Shown: in pieces, positions 1 to 8,713 of the stretch | How positions within the stretch are numbered: the first letter of the stretch is position 1 | Layout of the letters: every line of letters starts with the position of its first letter | Origin: Maridesulfovibrio frigidus DSM 17176 | Lineage (GTDB): Bacteria > Desulfobacterota > Desulfovibrionia > Desulfovibrionales > Desulfovibrionaceae | Assembly: GCF_000711735.1 (NCBI RefSeq) | Contig: NZ_JONL01000003.1 | Location: 186,001 to 250,000, forward strand | Length of the DNA stretch: 64,000 bases | Direction: 5' to 3' | Program-made: the position numbers and the translations under genes | Notes under the pieces: model-generated | The model's database searches: none | What the model was told of the DNA's origin: nothing | Seen by the model: the letters and a program-made list of their open reading frames with translations, nothing else

Positions 1-447
1 TCCTTTACCTGTGCGGACGAGGATTGAGCTGGCTCCTTTGGCGAGGCCTAGTTCTATGTCACATAGCTTGTCGCCTATTACGTAGCATTGTGTGGGATCT
101 AAACTAAATTCTGCTATGGCATTGTCAAACATTTCAGTCGCGGGCTTGCGGCAATTGCACGCTTGATCTGGGGCGTGCGGGCAGTGATAGATTGCATCAA
201 ACTTGACGCCGCTTTTTGAGAGTAGATCTTCCATTCTGGCATTCACACTATTCATGTCAGCCACAGAATAATATCCTCTTCCTATGCCTGATTGGTTGGT
301 CACGACAATAAGACCAAACCCGGCTTTACTCATTATTTCTAGCCCTTTTTCTGCGTTTGGTAGAATTTCAACTCTCTCGGGATCACTGAGGTAGTGCTTG
401 TCTATGATGATTGTTCCGTCGCGGTCCAGAAGGATGTATTTTTCCAT
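1..447 (-). CDS. gmhB: D-glycero-D-manno-heptose 1,7-bisphosphate 7-phosphatase GmhB (3' end outside window)
   Basis: HAD-family phosphatase that removes the C7 phosphate of heptose bisphosphate in the ADP-heptose pathway feeding LPS inner core. The first 149 residues are present and the C-terminus lies beyond base 1. The HAD nucleophile motif DRDGT is at residues 9-13, VVTNQSGIG is HAD motif II, and the zinc ligands that mark GmhB within the family are in CPHAPDQACNC. VIGDKLCDIELG carries the later acidic motif. The start could be ATG 447 (MEKYILL) or the in-frame ATG 459; neither has a strong Shine-Dalgarno sequence, and 447 fits the family N-terminus better. It lies downstream of the TPR gene but is separated from it by a terminator hairpin. 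Other LPS genes (kdsB, waaA, lpxB) are nearby. Confidence 0.88.
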   Translation of the reverse strand, partial: MEKYILLDRDGTIIIDKHYLSDPERVEILPNAEKGLEIMSKAGFGLIVVTNQSGIGRGYYSVADMNSVNARMEDLLSKSGVKFDAIYHCPHAPDQACNCRKPATEMFDNAIAEFSLDPTQCYVIGDKLCDIELGLAKGASSILVRTGKG

Positions 448-462
448 AAGTGTACCCATAAG

Positions 463-516
463 AAAAGCTCAAGCCTTTAGCAGTATTAGTGCTTTGAGAC
501 TTGAGCTTTTTTAATT
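463..516 (-). terminator. Intrinsic terminator after the TPR gene
   Basis: An 11-bp inverted repeat, AAAAGCTCAAG at 463-473 and CTTGAGCTTTT at 500-510, has T/A-rich flanks on both sides. It lies between the TPR gene and gmhB, so gmhB probably has its own start of transcription just downstream. Confidence 0.65.
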
Positions 517-578
517 TTATTATCAAATGTCGGCTTGTTAAAATGAAACAGGCAGAACATTCTTTGATTGATAAATTG

Positions 579-1382
579 CTACATGCCAATTTTTTTATTG
601 GCAAATTTGAGCATTTTTTCAGCTTCAGAAAAGCTTGGATTAATTTTAATTGCTTTTGTCGCTGCGTCTGCCATTTTATCCCACTGCTTCCAATCATAGT
701 ATAAACGACCGCAGTTAAAGTAGAGATATTCATCTTTATCATTTAACTTCAGGGCCTTGAGATAGTACTTTTCTGCGGTTGCAAAATCTTTCATTTTACG
801 CAGAACAATACCGATACGATTATACAAGAATATCGCATTAGGATCATTAGCTAGTGCTTCTTCAAGGTAGCCAAGAGCATCTTCATAGAGTCCTGCCTTG
901 ATGAATTTATCCGCAACTTCGGCTCGTAGTTCCGTGTCATCCTTAAATTCGCTGATAAGCTGGTTGAAAAGAATGTTAGCTTCAGGAATGTCACCCTTTT
1001 CTATAAGCTCTTGCCCTTGTGTCAGCAGTGTTTGCTTTCTGGCACCCATTGCTTTCAGAAGGCCTTGAGCGTTATTGCTGACTTTTTCCTGCAACTCTTT
1101 TAAGAGCTCGCGCAGGACTGACATGAGGACCTTTTCTTCACCATGTGTATAGTTGATGATCAGCGGGTAGTCTTCACGCAGTTTTTTATCGCTATTAAGG
1201 ATGTGCACTGCGCTATCAAGTAATTCTTGAAACTCTTCTCTTTCTGCTTTCATCAAAGAGCCGCGAAGCATCGCAACAACTGCATCATACACAGCCTGAA
1301 CAGCAGGCATAGCCTTTTGCTGTTTTAAAAGGCTTGATACTCCAGCTAACTTTTTCCGGGCGTTTGTAAGTTCACCTGACAT
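579..1382 (-). CDS. Tetratricopeptide-repeat protein of unknown role
   Basis: A 267-residue soluble protein. The first half is helical and charged with no recognisable catalytic motif. From about residue 115 the protein consists of TPR-like helix pairs, for example AEVADKFIKAGLYEDALGYLEEA, LYNRIGIVLRKMKDFATAEKYYLKAL and YFNCGRLYYDWKQWDKMADAA, each with the usual small/aromatic spacing and a following acidic-proline turn. TPRs are protein-protein scaffolds, so a partner-binding role is inferred; no partner is visible. The ATG is preceded by GGAG at a good distance. There is no signal peptide, so it should be cytoplasmic. It sits between carA and gmhB on the same strand, ends before a terminator and may be cotranscribed with carA. 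Confidence 0.8.
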   Translation of the reverse strand: MSGELTNARKKLAGVSSLLKQQKAMPAVQAVYDAVVAMLRGSLMKAEREEFQELLDSAVHILNSDKKLREDYPLIINYTHGEEKVLMSVLRELLKELQEKVSNNAQGLLKAMGARKQTLLTQGQELIEKGDIPEANILFNQLISEFKDDTELRAEVADKFIKAGLYEDALGYLEEALANDPNAIFLYNRIGIVLRKMKDFATAEKYYLKALKLNDKDEYLYFNCGRLYYDWKQWDKMADAATKAIKINPSFSEAEKMLKFANKKIGM

Positions 1383-1414
1383 ATTTTTCTCCGCTTTTAT
1401 AATTTAGGAGAGAG

Positions 1415-2539
1415 CTATTTACCGAGAGCATCTTTTACCAGATTACGGAATCTGGAGAAGAAGTATTCACTATCACGTGGACCGGGAGCTGCTTCCGGAT
1501 GAAATTGTATTGCGATAATTGGTTTGGATTTATGAGCAAATCCTTCCAACGTTTCATCGTTAAGATTTTTATGTGTCATCATAAGATCGGAACACTCAGA
1601 AATGTCAACGCAAAAACCATGATTCTGTGAAGAAATTTCGATTTTATTTGATTCCAAGTCTAGTACAGGCTGGTTACAACCGTGATGCCCAAATTTAAGC
1701 TTGAAAGTTTTACCGCCAAGCGCGAGCCCGAGGAGCTGGTGTCCGAGACAGATTCCTGCTGTCGGAAGGTCCTGACAAAGAGCACGTGCAGTTTTAACTG
1801 CATGATCAAGGACTGCTGGATCGCCGGGGCCGTTGGAAAGAAATACAGCGTCGGGACCTAGGTCGCGAATCTGCTTTTCACTGTAGCTTGAAGGGACACA
1901 TAGGATTTGAAAACCCTGATCAGCTAAAAGGCGTATAATATTCCATTTAACACCGTAGTCGATGAGTACAAGCTTAGGTGTGTTATCGTTCCACTTATAG
2001 CCTGCAGAAACATCGACAGGGACGGGCTTGTTGTCTTTCCATTCATAACAGGAGTCTGAAGATACCTTGTCTGCAAGGTTCTGGCCTTCCATTAAAGGAA
2101 GATTTTTGGCCTTTTCAACCAGCTTTACAGGGTCGGTTTCTTCAGTGGAAATGATTCCACGCATGGCTCCGTTAATGCGCAGATGGCGAGTCAGTGCGCG
2201 TGTATCAATTCCTTCAATCCCTATAATTCCTGCTTCCTTAAGGTAATCAGGAAGAGATATAACAGAACGCCAGTTTGATGGCTTTTTGCAACATTCTTTG
2301 ACTATAAATCCGGCAACATGAACCTTTGAAGACTCGTTGTCTTCTTTAGTTATGCCGTAGTTACCGATAAGCGGATAGGTCATGCAGACCATCTGTCCGG
2401 TGTAGGAGGGGTCGGTGAGGACTTCCTGATATCCGGTCATGCCGGTGTTGAAGATGGCTTCTCCGCCAGATTCACCGGGGCCGGTGAAGGATGTGCCTTC
2501 AAACCAAGTTCCGTCTTCAAGTGCCAAGATGGCTTTCAT
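1415..2539 (-). CDS. carA: Carbamoyl-phosphate synthase small subunit
   Basis: Glutamine amidotransferase subunit of carbamoyl-phosphate synthase. It releases ammonia from glutamine for the large subunit CarB, supplying arginine and pyrimidine synthesis. At 374 residues it is the usual length. The N-terminal CarA domain begins with [13 protein letters not shown]. The class I amidotransferase domain has the nucleophile cysteine in [15 protein letters not shown] (about residue 264) and the catalytic His-Glu in [12 protein letters not shown]. It overlaps the stop of kdsB by four bases (ATGA), which implies translational coupling. carB is not in this window, so the two subunits are encoded apart. 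The pairing with a Kdo-activating gene instead of pyrimidine genes is unusual. Confidence 0.96.
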   Translation of the reverse strand: MKAILALEDGTWFEGTSFTGPGESGGEAIFNTGMTGYQEVLTDPSYTGQMVCMTYPLIGNYGITKEDNESSKVHVAGFIVKECCKKPSNWRSVISLPDYLKEAGIIGIEGIDTRALTRHLRINGAMRGIISTEETDPVKLVEKAKNLPLMEGQNLADKVSSDSCYEWKDNKPVPVDVSAGYKWNDNTPKLVLIDYGVKWNIIRLLADQGFQILCVPSSYSEKQIRDLGPDAVFLSNGPGDPAVLDHAVKTARALCQDLPTAGICLGHQLLGLALGGKTFKLKFGHHGCNQPVLDLESNKIEISSQNHGFCVDISECSDLMMTHKNLNDETLEGFAHKSKPIIAIQFHPEAAPGPRDSEYFFSRFRNLVKDALGK

Positions 2540-3279
2540 ATTTGTTCCCTCTTAAGAATCTTTATGGCTGTATCCAAGTCATCCGGGCGGTCGACTCCAT
2601 GGCAGGAGTGTCCTGTAACCGTGACATGGATGGATATTCCGTTGTCCAGCAGCCTGAGCTGTTCAAGCTTTTCCCTTTGTTCAAGCGGGGAAGCAGGCAG
2701 GCTGGCGAATGTTTCAAGGGCTTCCATGCGGAAGCCGTATAGGCCGATATGCAATAAATATTCTCCCTTACCATCATGAGAAAAAGGTATGGGAGAACGC
2801 GAAAAATATAGTGCTCTGCTGTCTTTGGCAAGTGCGACTTTCACCCTGTCGGGGGAAAGGGCTTCCTCTGCGCTGATCGGCGAGGCAAGAGTTGTAACTC
2901 TTACGCTGTCATCCGCAAAAGGACTTACCAAATCAGACAGCATTTCCGGTGCGAGGCAAGGCTCATCACCCTGAATATTAACAACAATGGAATCTTTTGG
3001 CAGGTTTAACTTACTTGCCGCTTCAAGAACTCTATCCGTGCCGCTGGTATGGGTGTCCGCTGTCATGACTGCGGGAACTCCCAGCTTTTCGGCTGCGTCC
3101 ATGATCAAAGTGCTGTCAGTTGCAAGGACAACCTTTTTCATTTCAGGACACTTACTGGCTCTGGACCAGACATGCCAGAACATAGGCTTTCCGCAAATAT
3201 CAGCCAAAGGCTTGCCGGGAAAACGGCTGGATTCGTAGCGTGCCGGAATAATTCCGTAACATCCTGAAACTAAACTCAT
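2536..3279 (-). CDS. kdsB: 3-deoxy-manno-octulosonate cytidylyltransferase (CMP-Kdo synthetase)
   Basis: Activates Kdo with CTP to CMP-Kdo, the donor for lipid A core assembly. The 247 residues match KdsB length. The N-terminal nucleotide-binding signature [15 protein letters not shown] is followed by [22 protein letters not shown] is the conserved QGDEP metal/substrate segment, and HIGLYGFR with the [15 protein letters not shown] region is typical of the family. The ATG at 3279 gives a start two to eight residues before the core fold. It lies between waaA (14 bp upstream) and carA (4-bp overlap), so waaA-kdsB-carA looks like one transcript. The product feeds the WaaA reaction encoded next door. 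Confidence 0.96.
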   Translation of the reverse strand: MSLVSGCYGIIPARYESSRFPGKPLADICGKPMFWHVWSRASKCPEMKKVVLATDSTLIMDAAEKLGVPAVMTADTHTSGTDRVLEAASKLNLPKDSIVVNIQGDEPCLAPEMLSDLVSPFADDSVRVTTLASPISAEEALSPDRVKVALAKDSRALYFSRSPIPFSHDGKGEYLLHIGLYGFRMEALETFASLPASPLEQREKLEQLRLLDNGISIHVTVTGHSCHGVDRPDDLDTAIKILKREQI

Positions 3280-3292
3280 CTAATACTGTCCT

Positions 3293-4570
3293 TTAGCTCA
3301 GGTTACGCAGAATCGCTTCACAAGCCAGTTCTGTTCCGCCGCGCATGTTTTCAAGATATTTTTCAAAATCTTTTTTAACTTTGTCCGGCTTGGGCGCTTT
3401 TTTACTTATAAGCAGAAGATTTTTTAAAACACCTTCATAGTCATCAGCCTGTCTAGCCAATTTTTTAGCAAATATGTCTTTTCCGACCCAATTGAAGTTT
3501 GTCCAGTAGGGCCCGATAACAGGAGTCACACCATAAGAAAGCGGCTCCAGAAAGTTTTGCCCGCCGACAGGAGCTAGGCTTCCGCCGATAAAAGCAGCGC
3601 GTGCAAGAGAAAAGGCAGAAAGCATTTCTCCGAATACATCCCATAGAACAATGTGACCGAGGGGCACTTTACCATCCACTTCTGAGCGGAGAATCCACGG
3701 GAGACCTTTCTTTTCTAACATGTCTTTCCATGCATCAATTCTATGCATGTGGCGCGGGAAAAGGCCTATGACTGTTTTAGGTCTCTCTTTTTTGAGAGCC
3801 GCAGTAAGTTTTAAAACCTGCGATTCTTCTTCTTTACGGATGGAGCCAAGTATTATGAACGGAGTTTTGGGTTTGAAAATTTTAGAAAGTGGGTTCGCTG
3901 TATAAGCAAGCGGAGCAACTGTTGCCGTGCTGTCAAATTTGATGTTGGGCATCAAGCTGACTTTGTCTATCTCGAAAAGAGTTTGAAATCTGTTTGCATC
4001 ATTTGGTGAGATGGCAAGAATCTCTTCAGGCGCAATGGTTTTGAAAAATGAAGGCCATGTCATATATCCCGCAAGAGATTTAGTGCTCATCCGTGCGTTG
4101 ATTATGATTACTTTTATTCCGAGTTCTTTACATGCCAGAAGGAATCCGGGCCATATTTCTGTTTCAAGTAAAACCACCAATTTAGGGTTGACGGCTTTTA
4201 ATGCTTTGATAGCCAGACTCGGCATATCAAACGGAAAGTAGGTTGCTGTTGCAGAAATATTTCTAGCGTTCGGGGTAAGCCTGTACACTGTTCTTTCAAG
4301 CTCTGAGAGGCCTTGAGAGGTGTTGGTCGTCAATAGAAATTTAGTAGGGCTGGTTGCCTTTATATTATCTAAAATGCGGGTGGCAAGTTTTGCTTCGCCT
4401 GCTGATGCCGCCTGAATCCATACATCCGCTTGCGGAGGAAGACTGTGCTTTAAGGTTCTACGATCAAATCCTTCGCGCAGCCTTTCATTCCTATGTAGAA
4501 ATGGTAAGGCGGCTTTCCAACCGAGGTCGTAGACAAACGAGGCTGTCCGAAGCTTGAGAGATTGTGACAT
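3293..4570 (-). CDS. waaA: 3-deoxy-D-manno-octulosonic acid (Kdo) transferase
   Basis: Inner-membrane-associated glycosyltransferase (GT30 family) that adds Kdo from CMP-Kdo to the lipid A precursor. The 425 residues match the usual size. The N-terminal half holds the acceptor domain (WIQAASAGEAKLA is the conserved xHAxSxGE-like loop, VVLLETEIWPGFL a family block). The C-terminal half has the donor domain with ILGSIRKEEESQVL and the GGSLAPVGGQNFLEPLSYG signature. It starts at ATG 4570. It is 25 bp downstream of ddl on the same strand and 14 bp upstream of kdsB, whose product makes its substrate. Whether it transfers one or more Kdo residues cannot be read from the sequence. Confidence 0.93.
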   Translation of the reverse strand: MSQSLKLRTASFVYDLGWKAALPFLHRNERLREGFDRRTLKHSLPPQADVWIQAASAGEAKLATRILDNIKATSPTKFLLTTNTSQGLSELERTVYRLTPNARNISATATYFPFDMPSLAIKALKAVNPKLVVLLETEIWPGFLLACKELGIKVIIINARMSTKSLAGYMTWPSFFKTIAPEEILAISPNDANRFQTLFEIDKVSLMPNIKFDSTATVAPLAYTANPLSKIFKPKTPFIILGSIRKEEESQVLKLTAALKKERPKTVIGLFPRHMHRIDAWKDMLEKKGLPWILRSEVDGKVPLGHIVLWDVFGEMLSAFSLARAAFIGGSLAPVGGQNFLEPLSYGVTPVIGPYWTNFNWVGKDIFAKKLARQADDYEGVLKNLLLISKKAPKPDKVKKDFEKYLENMRGGTELACEAILRNLS

Positions 4571-4595
4571 GTAATGGTCCTGACGTTGAAAAAAG

Positions 4596-5504
4596 TTACT
4601 TCCGCTTTTCTTGTCCGAGTTCGATCAGCTTCCCGATTAACTGACAGAATGAGTATCCGGCAGCTTTCGCTGCTCTCGGAACAAGACTTGTAGGAGTCAT
4701 TCCCGGAAGAGTATTTACTTCCAGAAGGTATGGGACTCCGTTAGAAATTATAAAATCAGCTCTGCTATAGCCGCTAAGCCCAAGAAGTTTATGCACCTTA
4801 AGGGTAATTTCTTGAATTTCCCTGGTCAGTGAATCTTCGATCGGTGCCGGGCAGACTTCTTTCGCCCCGTCAAGGGCGTATTTGCTATGGTAATCAAAGA
4901 ACTCCGCATTTTCAGGCGGTGTAATAAGGACAATCGGTAATGGTTCATCTCCAAGGATGGCGCATGTTACTTCGATTCCCTGAATATATTCTTCAGCTAG
5001 TGCGCTGTCGCCCATGCTGAACACTTTCTTAATCCCTGCGTCCATATCTTCTCTGGTCTGCGCAAAAGTCATTCCGAGGCTTGATCCGCCTGAGTTCGGT
5101 TTAATGAAAACCGGTGGAGAAAGTTTTTCAATTCCTTTGCATCCTTTAGCGGGGCAAATTAATTCCCACTTAGGAGTTAGAATATAATTTTTATCAAAAA
5201 TTGTTTTTGCCGCAGCTTTATTAAGCGTCAGGAAAGAACTTTCCGGCCCTGAACCTTGATACGGGCAGGATGTTTGATTCAGCATTGCTTGAATCAGGCC
5301 ATCTTCTCCGGGTGAACCGTGGAGATTTATAAAAGCAAAATCAACATGGTCAGCGCGGTCGACTAGTGTTGCGAAATCTGTTGCAGGATCAAATAATTCG
5401 ACTTTATGTCCAAGCTCAAGCAATGCCTTGTGTATGCCTTTTGCTCCGCTCAGGGACACTTCCCGTTCGTCAGACCAGCCGCCCGCTATTAAAAGAACAT
5501 GCAT
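4596..5504 (-). CDS. ddl: D-alanine--D-alanine ligase
   Basis: ATP-grasp ligase that makes D-Ala-D-Ala for peptidoglycan precursors in the cytoplasm. The protein of 302 residues begins MHVLLIAGGWSDEREVS, the family N-terminal block. NLHGSPGEDGLIQ is the conserved HGxxGEDG motif, FIKPNSGGSSLG is the ATP-grasp lysine/glycine loop, and YSRADF plus LLEVNTLPGMTP form the C-terminal Mg-ATP site. An in-frame TTG lies three codons upstream (5513), but AGGAG is nine bases before ATG 5504, so this start is preferred. The start overlaps the 3' end of the HD-domain gene by about 35 bp. ddl is usually in the mur cluster; here it sits beside waaA. Confidence 0.95.
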   Translation of the reverse strand: MHVLLIAGGWSDEREVSLSGAKGIHKALLELGHKVELFDPATDFATLVDRADHVDFAFINLHGSPGEDGLIQAMLNQTSCPYQGSGPESSFLTLNKAAAKTIFDKNYILTPKWELICPAKGCKGIEKLSPPVFIKPNSGGSSLGMTFAQTREDMDAGIKKVFSMGDSALAEEYIQGIEVTCAILGDEPLPIVLITPPENAEFFDYHSKYALDGAKEVCPAPIEDSLTREIQEITLKVHKLLGLSGYSRADFIISNGVPYLLEVNTLPGMTPTSLVPRAAKAAGYSFCQLIGKLIELGQEKRK

Positions 5505-6168
5505 TGAGATCAACTCCTATTAAATGGCTAAGCCGCTGCTCAAGTATCAGGGCTTGTTCAAATGTTTGCCTAATTCTCATCTTGATTTTTTCAGTTTTAC
5601 CGTATCTTACGGCTAAATCACTGAATCTTTTTTCAAGCGAAGTCATGGTGTCGTGCATTACGCGCTTGTCGGCGTAGCTTACAAGAAGCGGAAGGAAATA
5701 TTTTTCAGCATCAGGTTCGAAAGGCCAGAAAACATGATGCAACACGCCCATTGCAATAACAGGGTTCCCGGTTAGTTGCATGACCAATGCAGAACCCAAC
5801 TGGCTATGGTTTCCGCTGTGTTTTATGCAATAGCTTTTAGCAATGTCATGAAGGAGGGCAGATGCTTGAACGGTATTTACATCAACTTGAACATTAGCCT
5901 TTTCACCCATCAGAGCAATGGATACAGCCACTTTTGCAACTTGTGTACTGTGAGCCTTAATGTTGTCGAACATGTCATAATCTTCCCAGTGCTGCATACA
6001 TTCTACAGCAGTAGGAACAGACCATGAAGGATCGGACTTCACAGGCTCTGGCGGTGTTAAGTTGGATTCCATTGGCGGATAACCGAAAGCTGGTTTCTCA
6101 GGAGATTTTATCATCTTGATATCATTCATATAATTTATACATAGTTCTTTAAAGATAGAAACTTCCAT
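5470..6168 (-). CDS. HD-domain phosphohydrolase, substrate unknown
   Basis: A 232-residue protein with a central HD domain: His in NIKAHSTQVAKVA, the HD doublet in ALLHDIAKSYCI, further histidines in KHSGNHSQLGSALVM and GVLHHVFW, and the last Asp in SYADKRVMHD. This matches the small HD hydrolases that cleave phosphate or nucleotide esters, but the substrate is not readable. The N-terminal 60 residues are low-complexity and proline-rich (KPAFGYPPMESNLTPPEP). The start is uncertain: ATG 6168 lacks a clear ribosome site, and methionines at residues 14 and 19 are alternatives. The 3' end overlaps ddl, so the two are probably cotranscribed. It is the first gene of the ddl-waaA-kdsB-carA run. Confidence 0.78.
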   Translation of the reverse strand: MEVSIFKELCINYMNDIKMIKSPEKPAFGYPPMESNLTPPEPVKSDPSWSVPTAVECMQHWEDYDMFDNIKAHSTQVAKVAVSIALMGEKANVQVDVNTVQASALLHDIAKSYCIKHSGNHSQLGSALVMQLTGNPVIAMGVLHHVFWPFEPDAEKYFLPLLVSYADKRVMHDTMTSLEKRFSDLAVRYGKTEKIKMRIRQTFEQALILEQRLSHLIGVDLNACSFNSGRLV

Positions 6169-6182
6169 CCATTACCATTTTG

Positions 6183-6235
6183 CATAAAAAAAGGCAAAGC
6201 CCCGAATCGTATAAAAACGGGGATTTGCCGAAAAA
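6183..6235. terminator. Bidirectional intrinsic terminator
   Basis: A 12-bp stem with one mismatch (GGCAAAGCCCCG at 6193-6204, CGGGGATTTGCC at 6218-6229) has an A-run before it and A5 after it. It could end the 96-residue gene on the minus strand and insulates the HD-ddl operon. Confidence 0.6.
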
Positions 6236-6318
6236 TCCATAACTATAATCTGGCATGAAAATCGTATTGCATGCGAGAAGAAAATATTTCTTAGCCAAAA
6301 ATGGTTAACACTTGATGT

Positions 6319-6609
6319 TTACGGAGTGTCTTCCTGAAGAAGCGGATCAGATAGAAGCCTCATTACTCTGGCCATGTCGAAGTCATGTGCTTCGTTAATG
6401 TCTCCTGTTTGTGCGGAAGCTTCAACAGTTTGTTCAAGGAGCTGATCTGCGTCTATTTCCTGACTGTTCATTCCGGATCTGATATTGGATGAAACTGTGT
6501 CGATTGTCTGCTCACGTGTTTGGACAGGGGCGGCATTACCTTTCCCTGAATTGATATTTTCATTTCTGGTGTGTCCGTTAACTAGATTATTTGCAAAGCT
6601 GATTTCCAT
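6319..6609 (-). CDS. Small conserved-looking protein behind a sigma-54-like promoter
   Basis: A 96-residue acidic, polar protein with no signal peptide, membrane segment or recognised domain. Its N-terminus (MEISFANNLVNG) and C-terminal part (HDFDMARVMRLLSDPLLQ) look ordered, while the middle is rich in Gln, Ser, Asn and Thr. AGGAGG stands seven bases before ATG 6609, an excellent ribosome site. A GG/GC element with sigma-54 spacing lies upstream at 6642-6658. Such promoters control many flagellar and nitrogen genes in related bacteria, so a motility or surface role is a guess. It is transcribed alone between two terminator-like hairpins. I do not recognise the family. Confidence 0.7.
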   Translation of the reverse strand: MEISFANNLVNGHTRNENINSGKGNAAPVQTREQTIDTVSSNIRSGMNSQEIDADQLLEQTVEASAQTGDINEAHDFDMARVMRLLSDPLLQEDTP

Positions 6610-6641
6610 TTTGATTCCTCCTGATTATATGCACTTAAAGA

Positions 6642-6658
6642 AAGCAACTTCTGTTCCG
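6642..6658 (-). promoter_or_regulatory. Putative sigma-54 promoter for the 96-residue gene
   Basis: On the minus strand CGGAACAGAAGTTGCTT has GG at 6657-6656 and GC at 6645-6644, exactly the -24/-12 spacing of TGGCAC-N5-TTGC, with TTGC intact. The expected start is near 6632, just upstream of the AGGAGG site. Confidence 0.5.
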
Positions 6659-6844
6659 ATGGCGATAAAATGCATAAGTTATAGCGTGTTATGGTTTTTA
6701 GGGGGTGGATTAATCTGCCCTGCTCATTGAAATAGTAGGAAAAAAAGTCTTTATTGAAATAAAAAAAGGCAATAAATGAAATTTAGCTTGAATTTTTTTT
6801 TCCTAGGTTTTATTCGAAAGCTAGGTAAGTGGTATTATCGATTA

Positions 6845-7085
6845 AAATAAATTTGATGATGTGCACTCTATCCTGACAGCTGAGGTGTCTTTCCACTTTG
6901 GCGAGTAATGCTTTCAGGAGGTTTTTTTATAAGGCAGGAATGTAACGTAACTAGTCATCCAAAGTCGGCTGGTTGCGAATGTTTTAATTGTAAATTAGTT
7001 GTGAAACGCGAAATAGTCATGTTGGCTGTTTCGTGTTGTTCAAAGTCAGAAAAACCTCCGGACATTGGGTCCGGAGGTTTTTTTG
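6845..7085 (+). ncRNA. Candidate structured small RNA in the 6.73-7.10 kb gap
   Basis: No convincing gene lies between 6730 and 7100. The plus strand carries an imperfect hairpin (GAAACGCGAAATAG near 7000 against CTGTTTCGTGTT near 7027) followed by a perfect GC-rich terminator at 7050-7085. That fits a short transcript ending at the lpxB terminator. No strong promoter is visible, so this is tentative. The terminator alone may simply serve lpxB. Confidence 0.22.
7050..7085. terminator. Terminator after lpxB, usable on both strands
   Basis: The stem CCTCCGGAC (7055-7063) / GTCCGGAGG (7069-7077) is followed by T7 on the plus strand and, read from the other side, by T5. It lies 15 bp past the lpxB stop. 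Confidence 0.8.
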
Positions 7086-7099
7086 TGTCTTGTGAATTT

Positions 7100-8227
7100 T
7101 TAAACTGAGTTTAAATCGTCTTCGATTATGTCTGCGACTCTTTCGGCAACTCCCGGTTCTCCGATCATTTCTCGAAGTTCTTTTAAATCATTGCGTGTCG
7201 CGAGTGCTGCAGCGGGGTTGCCTATCCATTTTTTCATGAACGGATAAAAGTGTGCCGCTGTTGCTTCTTCGAGCAAGCATTCCGGCAGTATTGGCTTGTC
7301 GGAAATTAAATTCGCAAGGGATACGTATTTTACAGAAATAATCCTGCGGGCAAGAAATGCCGAAAAGGCGGACATTTTATATGCCACAAGAGTCGGTGTG
7401 CCAATAAGGGCGCACTCGAGAGTGGCTGTGCCGGATGCCGCCATAATTACACTGGAATTACGCATTAAACGGTAGCGGTTTTCGGGTTGGTTTATGGTAA
7501 CTGGAATATTTGCGGGCCAGAAGCTGCGGAGTTTTTTTTCTGTAACGCCCGGAGCGCGCGCTATTGCGAATTTTAAATATGGAAAATCTGCGAGCAGTTT
7601 TTCTGCTGTTTTTGCGAATTCAGGAAGCAGCGTTGATATTTCCTTGCTCCTGCTGCCCGGTAGAATGCCTACTAAGTGAGGGTCTGGTTCAATTGCATCT
7701 AGTTCTGCGAGTGGAAGAATATCTAGTAGAGGGTGCCCGACATACTGCGCATCTACACCTCTATCTTTGAAGAATTGTTGTTCAAAGGGAAGGATGCATA
7801 AAATTTTACGCACATATTTTTGTAGAAACTTTGCTCGCCCTTGTCGCCATGCCCATATTTGTGGCGTAATATAATAGTATACAGGGATGCCTAGTTTATG
7901 CGCGATCTTAGCTACTCTAAAGTTGAAGTCCGGGCAGTCTATCAATATGACTGCTTTAGGGCGTTCTGCTTTCAGGATGTCGCCTATTTGACCGAAAAGT
8001 TTTAATAATCGTGGAAGTTTAGGGAATACTTCTGTGAATCCGACAAGAGAAATAAGTTGCATTGGGTAACGAATGTCACATCCAACTTTTTCCATATCAG
8101 TTCCGCCCATGCCGAGGACTTTTAGGTCAGGGTCAGACTTCATCAGTCTGGCTGCCAGTTTTGCTCCGTGCATATCGCCTGAGGCTTCGCCTGCGTTAAT
8201 CCAAATGCTATTGTTTATTTTATTCAT
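7100..8227 (-). CDS. lpxB: Lipid-A-disaccharide synthase
   Basis: GT19 glycosyltransferase joining UDP-2,3-diacylglucosamine and lipid X to the lipid A disaccharide on the inner face of the inner membrane. It has 375 residues. WINAGEASGDMHGAKLA is the family signature near the N-terminus, LIDCPDFNFRVAK and YYITPQIWAWRQGR are further LpxB blocks, VGILPGSRSKEI begins the donor domain, and AASGTATLECALIGTPTLVAYK is the nucleotide-sugar region. It starts at ATG 8227 with only a weak ribosome site. It is monocistronic here with a terminator right after it. It belongs to the same envelope pathway as waaA and kdsB upstream. Confidence 0.96.
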   Translation of the reverse strand: MNKINNSIWINAGEASGDMHGAKLAARLMKSDPDLKVLGMGGTDMEKVGCDIRYPMQLISLVGFTEVFPKLPRLLKLFGQIGDILKAERPKAVILIDCPDFNFRVAKIAHKLGIPVYYYITPQIWAWRQGRAKFLQKYVRKILCILPFEQQFFKDRGVDAQYVGHPLLDILPLAELDAIEPDPHLVGILPGSRSKEISTLLPEFAKTAEKLLADFPYLKFAIARAPGVTEKKLRSFWPANIPVTINQPENRYRLMRNSSVIMAASGTATLECALIGTPTLVAYKMSAFSAFLARRIISVKYVSLANLISDKPILPECLLEEATAAHFYPFMKKWIGNPAAALATRNDLKELREMIGEPGVAERVADIIEDDLNSV

Positions 8228-8345
8228 AAGTGTATTTATTTAATAAGTTTTAAAAAAAGATAATACGTTCGCAGTGCGAAAAAGGCAATGATGACTTATG
8301 GTGCGACCGTTGTCAGTGATTTTTAAACTTTATTTTACTGGATGA

Positions 8346-8361
8346 TGGGGACTGAATTGCT
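8346..8361 (+). promoter_or_regulatory. Possible sigma-54 promoter ahead of the 86-residue gene
   Basis: TGGGGACTGAATTGCT has GG at 8347-8348 and GC at 8359-8360 with the correct 10-base gap and an intact TTGC. It lies 80 bp upstream of the start codon. The -24 half is only a partial match, so this is a weak call. Confidence 0.3.
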
Positions 8362-8439
8362 TGCAATAATGGGGTAAATGGTGTTAATTGCATTCCGAAT
8401 AACAAGGATTAATTTAACTTTATTTTTAAGGGGTATGTG

Positions 8440-8700
8440 ATGGCTAAGAAGAATGTAAAAAAGATGATGGGCGTTATGTCCGGAGTCTTTGTCCATACTG
8501 GCAATCTTTCTAAAGAAGAAGCTATGGAAATGACTGGCATGGATGAAGCTGAATTTAAAACAGTTTACGACAAAGCTGCAAACGTTGTTAAAAAGCTTGA
8601 AAGCTATGACTCTGCTGCTGAAAAATATGACAAATTTTCTAAACACCTTTGGGAAGAACTTCAGGAATATGTTGAGAAGTTTGGTCCCTTCGGAATTTAA
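8440..8700 (+). CDS. Small basic/acidic helical protein, function unknown
   Basis: An 86-residue protein starting at ATG 8440 (MAKKNVKKMMGVMSG), chosen over the in-frame GTG one codon earlier because AAGGGG is correctly spaced for it. The N-terminus is lysine-rich; the rest is predicted helical with many Glu and Lys (SKEEAMEMTGMDEAEF, VYDKAANVVKKLESYD). There is no membrane segment or cysteine pair. The phrase LSKEEAMEMTGMDEAEF resembles a helix-turn of a small regulatory or chaperone protein, but no family is recognised. It stands alone, transcribed away from lpxB, with its own terminator hairpin directly behind it. Confidence 0.75.
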   Translation: MAKKNVKKMMGVMSGVFVHTGNLSKEEAMEMTGMDEAEFKTVYDKAANVVKKLESYDSAAEKYDKFSKHLWEELQEYVEKFGPFGI

Positions 8701-8713
8701 TTATTTCGATTTG

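Noticed and set aside
6908-7108. 66-codon plus-strand frame
   Set aside because: It runs through a perfect terminator hairpin and has no recognisable protein pattern.
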